From: Episyrphus balteatus
Taxonomy: Eukaryota > Arthropoda > Insecta > Diptera > Syrphidae
Assembly (NCBI RefSeq): GCF_945859705.1
Contig: NC_079136.1
Span: forward strand, 84,754,867-84,818,866
Length of the DNA: 64,000 nucleotides
Reading direction: 5' to 3'
Shown piece by piece: positions 26,720 to 41,800 of this stretch; positions within the stretch are counted from its first letter, which is position 1, and every line of letters starts with the position of its first letter. Under the pieces are notes generated by a model. The model saw nothing but the letters and a program-made list of their open reading frames with translations. It did no database searches and was not told the origin of the DNA. The position numbers were made by a program, and so were the translations under genes.

Positions 26720-28160
26720 TCCTTAACGGAGCCTCTAAACACCCCCAAACTTGCAAAATTCAAAACTCTCTAAAAACCAAACTACAAGTCCAAAACTTAT
26801 AGAAAATACATTTTTGTGCTCTGTGAGTCGATATCCTTCGCATACAATTCAATTGGAGTGAAAAAATTCACGTTTGAAGAAAATCACATTTCAAAATGTT
26901 TAAATCGTCATATCTCCTTAACGGAGCCTCTAAACACCCCCAAACTTGCAAAATTCAAAACTCTCTAAAAACAAAACTACAAGTCCAAAACTTATAGAAA
27001 ATACATTTTTGTGCTCTGTGAGTCGATATCCTTCGCATACAATTCAATTGGAGTGAAAAAATTCACGTTTGAAGAAAATCACATTTAAAAATGTTTAAAT
27101 CGTCATATCTCCTTAACGGAACCTCTAAACACCCCCAAACTTGCAAAATTCAAAACTCTCTAAAAACAAAACTACAAGTCCAAAACTTATAGAAAATACA
27201 TTTTTGTGCTCTGTGAGTCGATATCCTTCGCATACAATTCAATTGGAGTGAAAAAATTCACGTTTGAAGAAAATCACATTTCAAAATGTTTAAATCGTCA
27301 TATCTCCTTAACGGAGCCTCTAAACACCCCCAAACTTGCAAAATTCAAAACTCTCTAAAAACAAAACTACAAGTCCAAAACTTATAGAAAATACATTTTT
27401 GTGCTCTGTGAGTCGATATCCTTCGCATACAATTCAATTGGAGTGAAAAAATTCACGTTTGAAGAAAATCACATTTCAAAATGTTTAAATCGTCATATCT
27501 CCTTAACGGAGCCTCTAAACACCCCCAAACCTGCAAAATTCAAAACTCTCTAAAAACAAAACTACAAGTCCAAAACTTATAGAAAATACATTTTTGTGCT
27601 CTGTGAGTCGATATCCTTCGCATACAATTCAATTGGAGTGAAAAAATTCACGTTTGAAGAAAATCACATTTCAAAATTTTTAAATCGTCATATCTCCCTA
27701 ACGGAGCCTCTAAACACCCCCAAACTTGGAAAATTCAAAACTCTCTAAAAACAAAACTACAAGTCCAAAACTTATAGAAAATACATTTTTGTGCTCTGTG
27801 AGTCGATATCCTTCGCATACAATTCAATTGGAGTGAAAAAATTCACGTTTGAAGAAAATCACATTTCAAAATTTTTAAATCGTCATATCTCCTTAACGGA
27901 GCCTCTAAACACCCCCAAACTTGCAAAATTCAAAACTCTCTAAAAACAAAACTACAAGTCCAAAACTTATAGAAAATACATTTTTGTGCTCTGTGAGTCG
28001 ATATCCTTCGCATACAATTCAATTGGAGTGAAAAAATTCACGTTTGAAGAAAATCACATTTCAAAATGTTTAAATCGTCATATCTCCCTAACGAAGCCTC
28101 TAAACACCCCCAAACTAAAATTCAAAACTCTCTAAAAACAAAACTACAAGTCCAAAACTT
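26720..28160 (+). repeat. Satellite monomers, mostly ttcacGtttg type
   Basis: About seven monomers with scattered private changes (catttaaaaatg near 27,084, cggaacctc near 27,118, tctccctaac near 27,694, lost bases in ccaaactaaaattc near 28,111). The monomer type switches from mostly Tttt before the insertion to Gttt after it, so the two sides belong to different local amplification blocks. Confidence 0.75.
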
Positions 28161-29340
28161 ATAGGTAGAAAATACATTTTTGTGCTCTGTGAGTCGATAT
28201 CCTTCGCATACAATTCAATTGGAGTGAAAAAAATCACGTTTGAAGAAAATCACATTTCAAAATGTTTAAATCGTCATATCTCCTTAACGGAGCCTCTAAA
28301 CACCCCCAAACTTGCAAAATTCAAAACTCTCTAAAAACAAAACTACAAGTCCAAAACTTATAGAAAATACATTTTTGTGCTCTGTGAGTCGATATCCTTC
28401 GCATACAATTCAATTGGAGTGAAAAAAATTCACGTTTGAAGAAAATCACATTTCAAAATGTTTAAATCGTCATATCTCCTTAACGGAGCCTCTAAACACC
28501 CCCAAACTTGCAAAATTCAAAACTCTCTCAAAACAAAACTACAAGTCCAAAACTTATAGAAAATACATTTTTGTGCTCTGTGAGTCGATATCCTTCGCAT
28601 ACAATTCAATTGGAGTGAAAAAATTCACGTTTGAAGAAAATCACATTTCAAAATGTTTAAATCGTCATATCTCCTTAACGGAGCCTCTAAACACCCCCAA
28701 ACTTGCAAAATTCAAAACTCTCTAAAAACAAAACTACAAGTCCAAAACTTATAGGTAGAAAATACATTTTTGTGCTCTGTGAGTCGATATCCTTCGCATA
28801 CAATTCAATTGGAGTGAAAAAAAATCACGTTTGAAGAAAATCACATTTCAAAATGTTTAAATCGTCATATCTCCTTAACGGAGCCTCTAAACACCCCCAA
28901 ACTTGCAAAATTCAAAACTCTCTAAAAACAAAACTACAAGTCCAAAACTTATAGAAAATACATTTTTGTGCTCTGTGAGTCGATATCCTTCGCATACAAT
29001 TCAATTGGAGTGAAAAAAATTCACGTTTGAAGAAAATCACATTTCAAAATGTTTAAATCGTCATATCTCCTTAACGGAGCCTCTAAACACCCCCAAACTT
29101 GCAAAATTCAAAACTCTCTCAAAACAAAACTACAAGTCCAAAACTTATAGAAAATACATTTTTGTGCTCTGTGAGTCGATATCCTTCGCATACAATTCAA
29201 TTGGAGTGAAAAAATTCACGTTTGAAGAAAATCACATTTCAAAATGTTTAAATCGTCATATCTCCTTAACGGAGCCTCTAAACACCCCCAAACTTGCAAA
29301 ATTCAAAACTCTCTAAAAACAAAACTACAAGTCCAAAACT
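28161..29340 (+). repeat. Three-monomer tandem duplication, 590 bp
   Basis: The insertion variant ataggtagaaaatac occurs at 28,161 and 28,751 (590 bp apart). It is followed in both copies by an A-rich gtgaaaaaaa variant and by ctctctcaaaac (about 28,525 and 29,115, also 590 apart). Three monomers (585) plus the extra bases account for the unit. A third ataggtagaaa occurs at about 29,537. Confidence 0.75.
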
Positions 29341-32300
29341 TATAGAAAATACATTTTTGTGCTCTGTGAGTCGATATCCTTCGCATACAATTCAATTGGA
29401 GTGAAAAAAATCACGTTTGAAGAAAATCACATTTCAAAATGTTTAAATCGTCATATCTCCTTAACGGAGCCTCTAAACACCCCCAAACTTGCAAAATTCA
29501 AAACTCTCTAAAAACCAAACTACAAGTCCAAAACTTATAGGTAGAAAATACATTTTTGTGCTCTGTGAGTCGATATCCTTCGCATACAATTCAATTGGAG
29601 TGAAAAATTAACTTTTGAAGAAAATCACATTTCAAAATGTTTAAATCGTCATATCTCCTTAACGGAGCCTCTAAACACCCCCAAACTTGCAAAATTCAAA
29701 ACTATCTAAAAACAAAACTACAAGTCCAAAACTTATAGAAAATACATTTTTGTGCTCTGTGAGTCGATATCCTTCGCATACAATTCAATTGGAGTGAAAA
29801 AATTCACTTTTGAAGAAAATCACATTTCAAAATGTTTAAATCGTCATATCTCCTTAACGGAGCCTCTAAACACCCCCAAACTTGCAAAATTCAAAACTCT
29901 CTCAAAACAAAACTACAAGTCCAAAACTTATAGAAAATACATTTTTGTGCTCTGTGAGTCGATATCCTTCGCATACAATTCAATTGGAGTGAAAAAATTC
30001 ACGTTTGAAGAAAATCACATTTCAAAATGTTTAAATCGTCATATCTCCCTAACGAAGCCTCTAAACACCCCCAAACTTGCAAAATTCAAAACTCTCTAAA
30101 AACAAAACTACAAGTCCAAAACTTATAGAAAATACATTTTTGTGCTCTGTGAGTCGATATCCTTCGCATACAATTCAATTGGAGTGAAAAAATTCACGTT
30201 TGAAGAAAATCACATTTCAAAATGTTTAAATCGTCATATCTCCTTAACGGAGCCTCTAAACACCCCCAAACTTGCAAAATTCAAAACTCTCTAAAAACAA
30301 AACTACAAGTCCAAAACTTATAGAAAATACATTTTTGTGCTCTGTGAGTCGATATCCTTCGCATACAATTCAATTGGAGTGAAAAATTCACGTTTGAAGA
30401 AAATCACATTTCAAAATGTTTAAATCGTCATATCTCCTTAACGGAGCCTCTAAACACCCCCAAACTTGCAAAATTCAAAACTCTCTCAAAACAAAACTAC
30501 AAGTCCAAAACTTATAGAAAATACATTTTTGTGCTCTGTGAGTCGATATCCTTCGCATACAATTCAATTGGAGTGAAAAAATTCACGTTTGAAGAAAATC
30601 ACATTTCAAAATGTTTAAATCGTCATATCTCCTTAACGGAGCCTCTAAACACCCCCAAACTTGCAAAATTCAAAACTCTCTAAAAACAAAACTACAAGTC
30701 CAAAACTTATAGAAAATACATTTTTGTGCTCTGTGAGTCGATATCCTTCGCATACAATTCAATTGGAGTGAAAAAAATCACGTTTGAAGAAAATCACATT
30801 TCAAAATGTTTAAATCGTCATATCTCCTTAACGGAGCCTCTAAACACCCCCAAACTTGCAAAATTCAAAACTCTCTAAAAACCAAACTACAAGTCCAAAA
30901 CTTATAGAAAATACATTTTTGTGCTCTGTGAGTCGATATCCTTCGCATACAATTCAATTGGAGTGAAAAATTAACTTTTGAAGAAAATCACATTTCAAAA
31001 TGTTTAAATCGTCATATCTCCTTAACGGAGCCTCTAAACACCCCCAAACTTGCAAAATTCAAAACTATCTAAAAACAAAACTACAAGTCCAAAACTTATA
31101 GAAAATACATTTTTGTGCTCTGTGAGTCGATATCCTTCGCATACAATTCAATTGGAGTGAAAAAATTCACGTTTGAAGAAAATCACATTTCAAAATGTTT
31201 AAATCGTCATATCTCCCTAACGAAGCCTCTAAACACCCCCAAACTTGCAAAATTCAAAACTCTCTAAAAACAAAACTACAAGTCCAAAACTTATAGAAAA
31301 TACATTTTTGTGCTCTGTGAGTCGATATCCTTCGCATACAATTCAATTGGAGTGAAAAAATTCACGTTTGAAGAAAATCACATTTCAAAATGTTTAAATC
31401 GTCATATCTCCTTAACGGAGCCTCTAAACACCCCCAAACTTGCAAAATTCAAAACTCTCTAAAAACAAAACTACAAGTCCAAAACTTATAGAAAATACAT
31501 TTTTGTGCTCTGTGAGTCGATATCCTTCGCATACAATTCAATTGGAGTGAAAAATTCACGTTTGAAGAAAATCACATTTCAAAATGTTTAAATCGTCATA
31601 TCTCCTTAACGGAGCCTCTAAACACCCCCAAACTTGCAAAATTCAAAACTCTCTAAAAACAAAACTACAAGTCCAAAACTTATAGAAAATACATTTTTGT
31701 GCTCTGTGAGTCGATATCCTTCGCATACAATTCAATTGGAGTGAAAAAATTCACGTTTGAAGAAAATCACATTTCAAAATGTTTAAATCGTCATATCTCC
31801 CTAACGAAGCCTCTAAACACCCCCAAACTTGCAAAATTCAAAACTCTCTAAAAACAAAACTACAAGTCCAAAACTTATAGAAAATACATTTTTGTGCTCT
31901 GTGAGTCGATATCCTTCGCATACAATTCAATTGGAGTGAAAAAATTCACGTTTGAAGAAAATCACATTTCAAAATGTTTAAATCGTCATATCTCCTTAAC
32001 GGAGCCTCTAAACACCCCCAAACTTGCAAAATTCAAAACTCTCTAAAAACAAAACTACAAGTCCAAAACTTATAGAAAATAAATTTTTGTGCTTTGTGAG
32101 TCGATATCCTTCGCATACAATTCAATTGGAGTGAAAAAATTCACGTTTGAAGAAAATCACATTTCAAAATGTTTAAATCGTCATATCTCCTTAACGGAGC
32201 CTCTAAACACCCCCAAACTTGCAAAATTCAAAACTCTCTAAAAACAAAACTACAAGTCCAAAACTTATAGAAAATACATTTTTGTGCTCTGTGAGTCGAT

Positions 32301-34370
32301 ATCCTTCGCATACAATTCAATTGGAGTGAAAAAATTCACGTTTGAAGAAAATCACATTTCAAAATGTTTAAATCGTCATATCTCCCTAACGAAGCCTCTA
32401 AACACCCCAAAACTTGCAAAATTCAAAACTCTCTAAAAACAAAACTACAAGTCCAAAACTTATAGAAAATACATTTTTGTGCTCTGTGAGTCGATATCCT
32501 TCGCATACAATTCAATTGGAGTGAAAAAATTCACGTTTGAAGAAAATCACATTTCAAAATGTTTAAATCGTCATATCTCCTTAACGGAGCCTCTAAACAC
32601 CCCCAAACTTGCAAAATTCAAAACTCTCTAAAAACAAAACTACAAGTCCAAAACTTATAGAAAATAAATTTTTGTGCTTTGTGAGTCAATATCCTTCGCA
32701 TACAATTCAATTGGAGTGAAAAAATTCACGTTTGAAGAAAATCACATTTCAAAATGTTTAAATCGTCATATCTCCTTAACGGAGCCTCTAAACACCCCCA
32801 AACTTGCAAAATTCAAAACTCTCTAAAAACAAAACTACAAGTCCAAAACTTATAGAAAATACATTTTTGTGCTCTGTGAGTCGATATCCTTCGCATACAA
32901 TTCAATTGGAGTGAAAAAATTCACGTTTGAAGAAAATCACATTTCAAAATGTTTAAATCGTCTTATCTCCTTAACGGAGCCTCTAAACACGATCAAACTT
33001 GCAAAATTCAAAACTCTCTAAAAACAAAACTACAAGTCCAAAACTTATAGAAAATAAATTTTTGTGCTCTGTGAGTCGATATCCTTCGCATACAATTCAA
33101 TTGGAGTGAAAAAATTCACGTTTGAAGAAAATCACATTTCAAAATGTTTAAATCGTCATATCTCCTTAACGGAGCCTCTAAACACCCCCAAACTTGCAAA
33201 ATTCAAAACTCTCTAAAACAAAACTACAAGTCCAAAACTTATAGAAAATAAATTTTTGTGCTCTGTGAGTCGATATCCTTCGCATACAATTCAATTGGAG
33301 TGAAAAAATTCACGTTTGAAGAAAATCACATTTCAAAATGTTTAAATCGTCATATCTCCTTAACGGAGCCTCTAAACACCCCCAAACTTGCAAAATTCAA
33401 AACTCTCTAAAAACAAAACTACAAGTCCAAAACTTATAGAAAATACATTTTTGTGCTCTGTGAGTCGATATCCTTCGCATACAATTCAATTGGAGGGAAA
33501 AAATTCACGTTTGAAGAAAATCACATTTCAAAATGTTTAAATCGTCTTATCTCCTTAACGGAGCCTCTAAACACGATCAAACTTGCAAAATTCAAAACTC
33601 TCTAAAAACAAAACTACAAGTCCAAAACTTATAGAAAATACATTTTTGTGCTCTGTGAGTCGATATCCTTCGCATACAATTCAATTGGAGTGAAAAAATT
33701 CACGTTTGAAGAAAATCACATTTCAAAATGTTTAAATCGTCATATCTCCTTAACGGAGCCTCTAAACACCCCCAAACTTGCAAAATTCAAAACTCTCTAA
33801 AAACAAAACTACAAGTCCAAAACTTATAGAAAATACATTTTTGTGCTCTGTGAGTCGATATCCTTCGCATACAATTCAATTGGAGTGAAAAAATTCACGT
33901 TTGAAGAAAATCACATTTCAAAATGTTTAAATCGTCATATCTCCTTAACGGAGCCTCTAAACACCCCCAAACTTGCAAAATTCAAAACTCTCTAAAAACA
34001 AAACTACAAGTCCAAAACTTATAGAAAATACATTTTTGTGCTCTGTGAGTCGATATCCTTCGCATACAATTCAATTGGAGTGAAAAAATTCACTTTTGAA
34101 GAAAATCACATTTCAAAATGTTTAAATCGTCTTATCTCCTTAACGGAGCCTCTAAACACCCTCAAACTTGCAAAATTCAGAACTCTCTAAAAACAAAACT
34201 ACAAGTCCAAAACTTATAGAAAATACATTTTTGTGCTCTGTGAGTCGATATCCTTCGCATACAATTCAATTGGAGTGAAAAAATTCACTTTTGAAGAAAA
34301 TCACATTTCAAAATGTTTAAATCGTCATATCTCCTTAACGGAGCCTCTAAACACCCCCAAACTTGCAAAA
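29341..34370 (+). repeat. Mixed 3-, 6- and 7-monomer HORs
   Basis: The marker gtgaaaaattaac recurs at about 29,600 and 30,963 (1,363 bp, seven monomers). Tctccctaacgaag recurs at about 30,044, 31,214, 31,799 and 32,384 (1,170, 585, 585). The pair ataaatttttgtgctttg recurs at about 32,080 and 32,664. Acacgatcaaac recurs at about 32,988 and 33,573 (585). Spacings are multiples of the monomer, so units of 3, 6 and 7 monomers were amplified locally. Confidence 0.7.
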
Positions 34371-37300
34371 TTCAAAACTCTCTAAAAACAAAACTACAAG
34401 TCCAAAACTTATAGAAAATACATTTTTGTGCTCTGTGAGTCGATATCCTTCGCATGCAATTCAATTGGAGTGAAAAAATGCACGTTTGAAGAAAATCACA
34501 TTTCAAAATGTTTAAATCGTCATATCTCCTTAACGGAGCCTCTAAACACCCCCAAACTTGCAAAATTCAAAACTCTCTAAAAACAAAACTACAAGTCCAA
34601 AACTTATAGAAAATACATTTTTGTGCTCTGTGAGTCGATATCCTTCGCATACAATTCAATTGGAGTGAAAAATTCACGTTTGAAGAAAATCACATTTCAA
34701 AATGTTTAAATCGTCATATCTCCTTAACGGAGCCTCTAAACACCCCCAAACTTGCAAAATTCAAAACTCTCTAAAAACAAAACTACAAGTCCAAAACTTA
34801 TAGAAAATACATTTTTGTGCTCTGTGAGTCGATATCCTTCGCATACAATTCAATTGGAGTGAAAAAATTCACTTTTGAAGAAAATCACATTTCAAAATGT
34901 TTAAATCGTCTTATCTCCTTAACGGAGCCTCTAAACACCCTCAAACTTGCAAAATTCAAAACTCTCTAAAAACAAAACTACAAGTCCAAAACTTATAGAA
35001 AATACATTTTTGTGCTCTGTGAGTCGATATCCTTCGCATACAATTCAATTGGAGTGAAAAAATTCACTTTTGAAGAAAATCACATTTCAAAATGTTTTAA
35101 TCGTCATATCTCCTTAACGGAGCCTCTAAACACCCCCAAACTTGCAAAATTCAAAACTCTCTAAAAACAAAACTACAAGTCCAAAACTTATAGAAAATAC
35201 ATTTTTGTGCTCTGTGAGTCGATATCCTTCGCATGCAATTCAATTGGAGTGAAAAAATGCACGTTTGAAGAAAATCACATTTCAAAATGTTTAAATCGTC
35301 ATATCTCCTTAACGGAGCCTCTAAACACCCCCAAACTTGCAAAATTCAAAACTCTCTAAAAACAAAACTACAAGTCCAAAACTTATAGAAAATACACTTT
35401 TGTGCTCTGTGAGTCGATATCCTTCGCATACAATTCAATTGGAGTGAAAAAATTCACTTTTGAAGAAAATCACATTTCAAAATGTTTAAATCGTCATATC
35501 TCCTTAACGGAGCCTCTAAACACCCCCAAACTTGCAAAATTCAAAACTCTCTAAAAACAAAACTACAAGTCCAAAACTTATAGAAAATACATTTTTGTGC
35601 TCTGTGAGTCGATATCCTTCGCATGCAATTCAATTGGAGTGAAAAAATGCACGTTTGAAGAAAATCACATTTCAAAATGTTTAAATCGTCATATCTCCTT
35701 AACGGAGCCTCTAAACACCCCCAAACTTGCAAAATTCAAAACTCTCTAAAAACAAAACTACAAGTCCAAAACTTATAGAAAATACATTTTTGTGCTCTGT
35801 GAGTCGATATCCTTCGCATACAATTCAATTGGAGTGAAAAATTCACGTTTGAAGAAAATCACATTTCAAAATGTTTAAATCGTCATATCTCCTTAACGGA
35901 GCCTCTAAACACCCCCAAACTTGCAAAATTCAAAACTCTCTAAAAACAAAACTACAAGTCCAAAACTTATAGAAAATACACTTTTGTGCTCTGTGAGTCG
36001 ATATCCTTCGCATACAATTCAATTGGAGTGAAAAAATTCACTTTTGAAGAAAATCACATTTCAAAATGTTTAAATCGTCTTATCTCCTTAACGGAGCCTC
36101 TAAACACCCTCAAACTTGCAAAATTCAGAACTCTCTAAAAACAAAACTACAAGTCCAAAACTTATAGAAAATACATTTTTGTGCTCTGTGAGTCGATATC
36201 CTTCGCATACAATTTAATTGGAGTGAAAAAATTCACTTTTGAAGAAAATCACATTTCAAAATGTTTAAATCGTCATATCTCCTTAACGGAGCCTCTAAAC
36301 ACCCCCAAACTTGCAAAATTCAAAACTCTCTAAAAACAAAACTACAAGTCCAAAACTTATAGAAAATACATTTTTGTGCTCTGTGAGTCGATATCCTTCG
36401 CATACAATTCAATTGGAGTGAAAAAATGCACGTTTGAAGAAAATCACATTTCAAAATGTTTAAATCGTCATATCTCCTTAACGGAGCCTCTAAACACCCC
36501 CAAACTTGCAAAATTCAAAACTCTCTAAAAACAAAACTACAAGTCCAAAACTTATAGAAAATACATTTTTGTGCTCTGTGAGTCGATATCCTTCGCATAC
36601 AATTCAATTGGAGTGAAAAATTCACGTTTGAAGAAAATCACATTTCAAAATGTTTAAATCGTCATATCTCCTTAACGGAGCCTCTAAACACCCCCAAACT
36701 TGCAAAATTCAAAACTCTCTAAAAACAAAACTACAAGTCCAAAACTTATAGAAAATACATTTTTGTGCTCTGTGAGTCGATATCCTTCGCATACAATTCA
36801 ATTGGAGTGAAAAAATTCACTTTTGAAGAAAATCACATTTCAAAATGTTTAAATCGTCTTATCTCCTTAACGGAGCCTCTAAACACCCTCAAACTTGCAA
36901 AATTCAAAACTCTCTAAAAACAAAACTACAAGTCCAAAACTTATAGAAAATACATTTTTGTGCTCTGTGAGTCGATATCCTTCGCATACAATTCAATTGG
37001 AGTGAAAAAATTCACTTTTGAAGAAAATCACATTTCAAAATGTTTAAATCGTCATATCTCCTTAACGGAGCCTCTAAACACCCCCAAACTTGCAAAATTC
37101 AAAACTCTCTAAAAACAAAACTACAAGTCCAAAACTTATAGAAAATACATTTTTGTGCTCTGTGAGTCGATATCCTTCGCATACAATTCAATTGGAGTGA
37201 AAAATTCACGTTTGAAGAAAATCACATTTCAAAATGTTTAAATCGTCATATCTCCTTAACGGAGCCTCTAAACACCCCCAAACTTGCAAAATTCAAAACT

Positions 37301-38850
37301 CTCTAAAAACAAAACTACAAGTCCAAAACTTATAGAAAATACATTTTTGTGCTCTGTGAGTCGATATCCTTCGCATACAATTCAATTGGAGTGAAAAAAT
37401 TCACTTTTGAAGAAAATCACATTTCAAAATGTTTAAATCGTCTTATCTCCTTAACGGAGCCTCTAAACACCCTCAAACTTGCAAAATTCAAAACTCTCTA
37501 AAAACAAAACTACAAGTCCAAAACTTATAGAAAATACATTTTTGTGCTCTGTGAGTCGATATCCTTCGCATACAATTCAATTGGAGTGAAAAAATTCACT
37601 TTTGAAGAAAATCACATTTCAAAATGTTTAAATCGTCATATCTCCTTAACGGAGCCTCTAAACACCCCCAAACTTGCAAAATTCAAAACTCTCTAAAAAC
37701 AAAACTACAAGTCCAAAACTTATAGAAAATACATTTTTGTGCTCTGTGAGTCGATATCCTTCGCATGCAATTCAATTGGAGTGAAAAAATGCACGTTTGA
37801 AGAAAATCACATTTCAAAATGTTTTAATCGTCATATCTCCTTAACGGAGCCTCTAAACACCCCCAAACTTGCAAAATTCAAAACTCTCTAAAAACAAAAC
37901 TACAAGTCCAAAACTTATAGAAAATACACTTTTGTGCTCTGTGAGTCGATATCCTTCGCATACAATTCAATTGGAGTGAAAAAATTCACTTTTGAAGAAA
38001 ATCACATTTCAAAATGTTTAAATCGTCATATCTCCTTAACGGAGCCTCTAAACACCCCCAAACTTGCAAAATTCAAAACTCTCTAAAAACAAAACTACAA
38101 GTCCAAAACTTATAGAAAATACATTTTTGTGCTCTGTGAGTCGATATCCTTCGCATGCAATTCAATTGGAGTGAAAAAATGCACGTTTGAAGAAAATCAC
38201 ATTTCAAAATGTTTAAATCGTCATATCTCCTTAACGGAGCCTCTAAACACCCCCAAACTTGCAAAATTCAAAACTCTCTAAAAACAAAACTACAAGTCCA
38301 AAACTTATAGAAAATACATTTTTGTGCTCTGTGAGTCGATATCCTTCGCATACAATTCAATTGGAGTGAAAAAATTCACTTTTGAAGAAAATCACATTTC
38401 AAAATGTTTAAATCGTCTTATCTCCTTAACGGAGCCTCTAAACACCCTCAAACTTGCAAAATTCAAAACTCTCTAAAAACAAAACTACAAGTCCAAAACT
38501 TATAGAAAATACATTTTTGTGCTCTGTGAGTCGATATCCTTCGCATACAATTCAATTGGAGTGAAAAAATTCACTTTTGAAGAAAATCACATTTCAAAAT
38601 GTTTAAATCGTCATATCTCCTTAACGGAGCCTCTAAACACCCCCAAACTTGCAAAATTCAAAACTCTCTAAAAACAAAACTACAAGTCCAAAACTTATAG
38701 AAAATACATTTTTGTGCTCTGTGAGTCGATATCCTTCGCATGCAATTCAATTGGAGTGAAAAAATGCACGTTTGAAGAAAATCACATTTCAAAATGTTTA
38801 AATCGTCATATCTCCTTAACGGAGCCTCTAAACACCCCCAAACTTGCAAA
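34371..38850 (+). repeat. Four-monomer HOR region, about 779 bp unit
   Basis: A recurrent order of monomer types is visible: gtcttatctcc with ccctcaaac, then a plain Tttt monomer, then gcatgcaattc with tgcacg, then gtgaaaaattcacg (one base short). Four monomers minus one base is 779, the spacing of the tgcacg monomers at 34,372-35,151 and 35,541-36,320. Other intervals are 390, 585 and 1,753, so the unit is repeatedly rearranged by whole monomers. Confidence 0.75.
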
Positions 38851-41800
38851 ATTCAAAACTCTCTAAAAACAAAACTACAAGTCCAAAACTTATAGAAAAT
38901 ACATTTTTGTGCTCTGTGAGTCGATATCCTTCGCATACAATTCAATTGGAGTGAAAAAATTCACGTTTGAAGAAAATCACATTTCAAAATGTTTAAATCG
39001 TCATATCTCCCTAACGAAGCCTCTAAACACCCCAAAACTTGCAAAATTCAAAACTCTCTAAAAACAAAACTACAAGTCCAAAACTTATAGAAAATACATT
39101 TTTGTGCTCTGTGAGTCGATATCCTTCGCATACAATTCAATTGGAGTGAAAAAATTCACGTTTGAAGAAAATCACATTTCAAAATGTTTAAATCGTCATA
39201 TCTACTTAACGGAGCCTCTAAACACCCCCAAACTTGCAAAATTCAAAACTCTCTAAAAACAAAACTACAAGTCCAAAACTTATAGAAAATACATTTTTGT
39301 GCTCTGTGAGTCGATATCCTTCGCATACAATTCAATTGGAGTGAAAAAATTCACGTTTGAAGAAAATCACATATCAAAATGTTTAAATCGTCATATCTCC
39401 CTAACGAAGCCTCTAAACACCCCCAAACTTGCAAAATTCAAAACTCTCTAAAAACAAAACTACAAGTCCAAAACTTATAGAAAATACATTTTTGTGCTCT
39501 GTGAGTCGATATCCTTCGCATACAATTCAATTGGAGTGAAAAAATTCACGTTTGAAGAAAATCACATTTCAAAATGTTTAAATCGTCATATCTCCTTAAC
39601 GGAGCCTCTAAACACCCCCAAACTTGCAAAATTCAAAACTCTCTAAAAACAAAACTACAAGTCCAAAACTTATAGAAAATACATTTTTGTGCTCTGTGAG
39701 TCGATATCCTTCGCATACAATTCAATTGGAGTGAAAAATTCACGTTTGAAGAAAATCACATTTCAAAATGTTTAAATCGTCATATCTCCTTAACGGAGCC
39801 TCTAAACACCCCCAAACTTGCAAAATTCAAAACTCTCTAAAAACAAAACTACAAGTCCAAAACTTATAGAAAATACATTTTTGTGCTCTGTGAGTCGATA
39901 TCCTTCGCATACAATTCAATTGGAGTGAAAAAATTCACTTTTGAAGAAAATCACATTTCAAAATGTTTAAATCGTCATATCTCCCTAACGAAGCCTCTAA
40001 ACACGATCAAACTTGCAAAATTCAAAACTCTCTAAAAACAAAACTACAAGTCCAAAACTTATAGAAAATACATTTTTGTGCTCTGTGAGTCGATATCCTT
40101 CGCATACAATTCAATTGGAGTGAAAAAAATTCACTTTTGAAGAAAATCACATTTCAAAATGTTTAAATCGTCATATCTCCTTAACGGAGCCTCTAAACAC
40201 CCCCAAACTTGCAAAATTCAAAACTCTCTAAAAACAAAACTACAAGTCCAAAACTTATAGAAAATACATTTTTGTGCTCTGTGAGTCGATATCCTTCGCA
40301 TACAATTCAATTGGAGTGAAAAAATTCACGTTTGAAGAAAATCACATTTCAAAATGTTTAAATCGTCATATCTCCTTAACGGAGCCTCTAAACACCCCCA
40401 AACTTGCAAAATTCAAAACTCTCTAAAAACAAAACTACAAGTCCAAAACTTATAGAAAATAAATTTTTGTGCTCTGTGAGTCGATATCCTTCGCATACAA
40501 TTCAATTGGAGTGAAAAAATTCACTTTTGAAGAAAATCACATTTCAAAATGTTTAAATCGTCATATCTCCCTAACGAAGCCTCTAAACACCCCAAAACTT
40601 GCAAAATTCAAAACTCTCTAAAAACAAAACTACAAGTCCAAAACTTATAGAAAATACATTTTTGTGCTCTGTGAGTCGATATCCTTCGCATACAATTCAA
40701 TTGGAGTGAAAAAATTCACGTTTGAAGAAAATCACATTTCAAAATGTTTAAATCGTCATATCTCCTTAACGGAGCCTCTAAACACGATCAAACTTGCAAA
40801 ATTCAAAACTCTCTAAAAACAAAACTACAAGTCCAAAACTTATAGAAAATAAATTTTTGTGCTCTGTGAGTCGATATGCTTCGCATACAATTCAATTATA
40901 GTGAAAAAATTCACGTTTGAAGAAAATCACATTTCAAAATGTTTAAATCGTCATATCTCCTTAACGGAGCCTCTAAACACCCCCAAACTTGCAAAATTCA
41001 AAACTCTCTAAAAACAAAACTACAAGTCCAAAACTTATAGAAAATACATTTTTGTGCTCTGTGAGTCGATATCCTTCGCATACAATTCAATTGGAGTGAA
41101 AAAATTCACGTTTGAAGAAAATCACATTTCAAAATGTTTAAATCGTCTTATCTCCTTAACGGAGCCTCTAAACACGATCAAACTTGCAAAATTCAAAACT
41201 CTCTAAAAACAAAACTACAAGTCCAAAACTTATAGAAAATAAATTTTTGTGCTCTGTGAGTCGATATCCTTCGCATACAATTCAATTGGAGTGAAAAAAT
41301 TCACGTTTGAAGAAAATCACATTTCAAAATGTTTAAATCGTCATATCTCCTTAACGGAGCCTCTAAACACCCCCAAACTTGCAAAATTCAAAACTCTCTA
41401 AAAACAAAACTACAAGTCCAAAACTTATAGAAAATACATTTTTGTGCTCTGTGAGTCGATATCCTTCGCATACAATTCAATTGGAGTGAAAAAATTCACG
41501 TTTGAAGAAAATCACATTTCAAAATGTTTAAATCGTCATATCTCCTTAACGGAGCCTCTAAACACCCCCAAACTTGCAAAATTCAAAACTCTCTAAAAAC
41601 AAAACTACAAGTCCAAAACTTATAGAAAATAAATTTTTGTGCTCTGTGAGTCGATATCCTTCGCATACAATTCAATTGGAGTGAAAAAATTCACGTTTGA
41701 AGAAAATCACATTTCAAAATGTTTAAATCGTCTTATCTCCTTAACGGAGCCTCTAAACACGATCAAACTTGCAAAATTCAAAACTCTCTAAAAACAAAAC

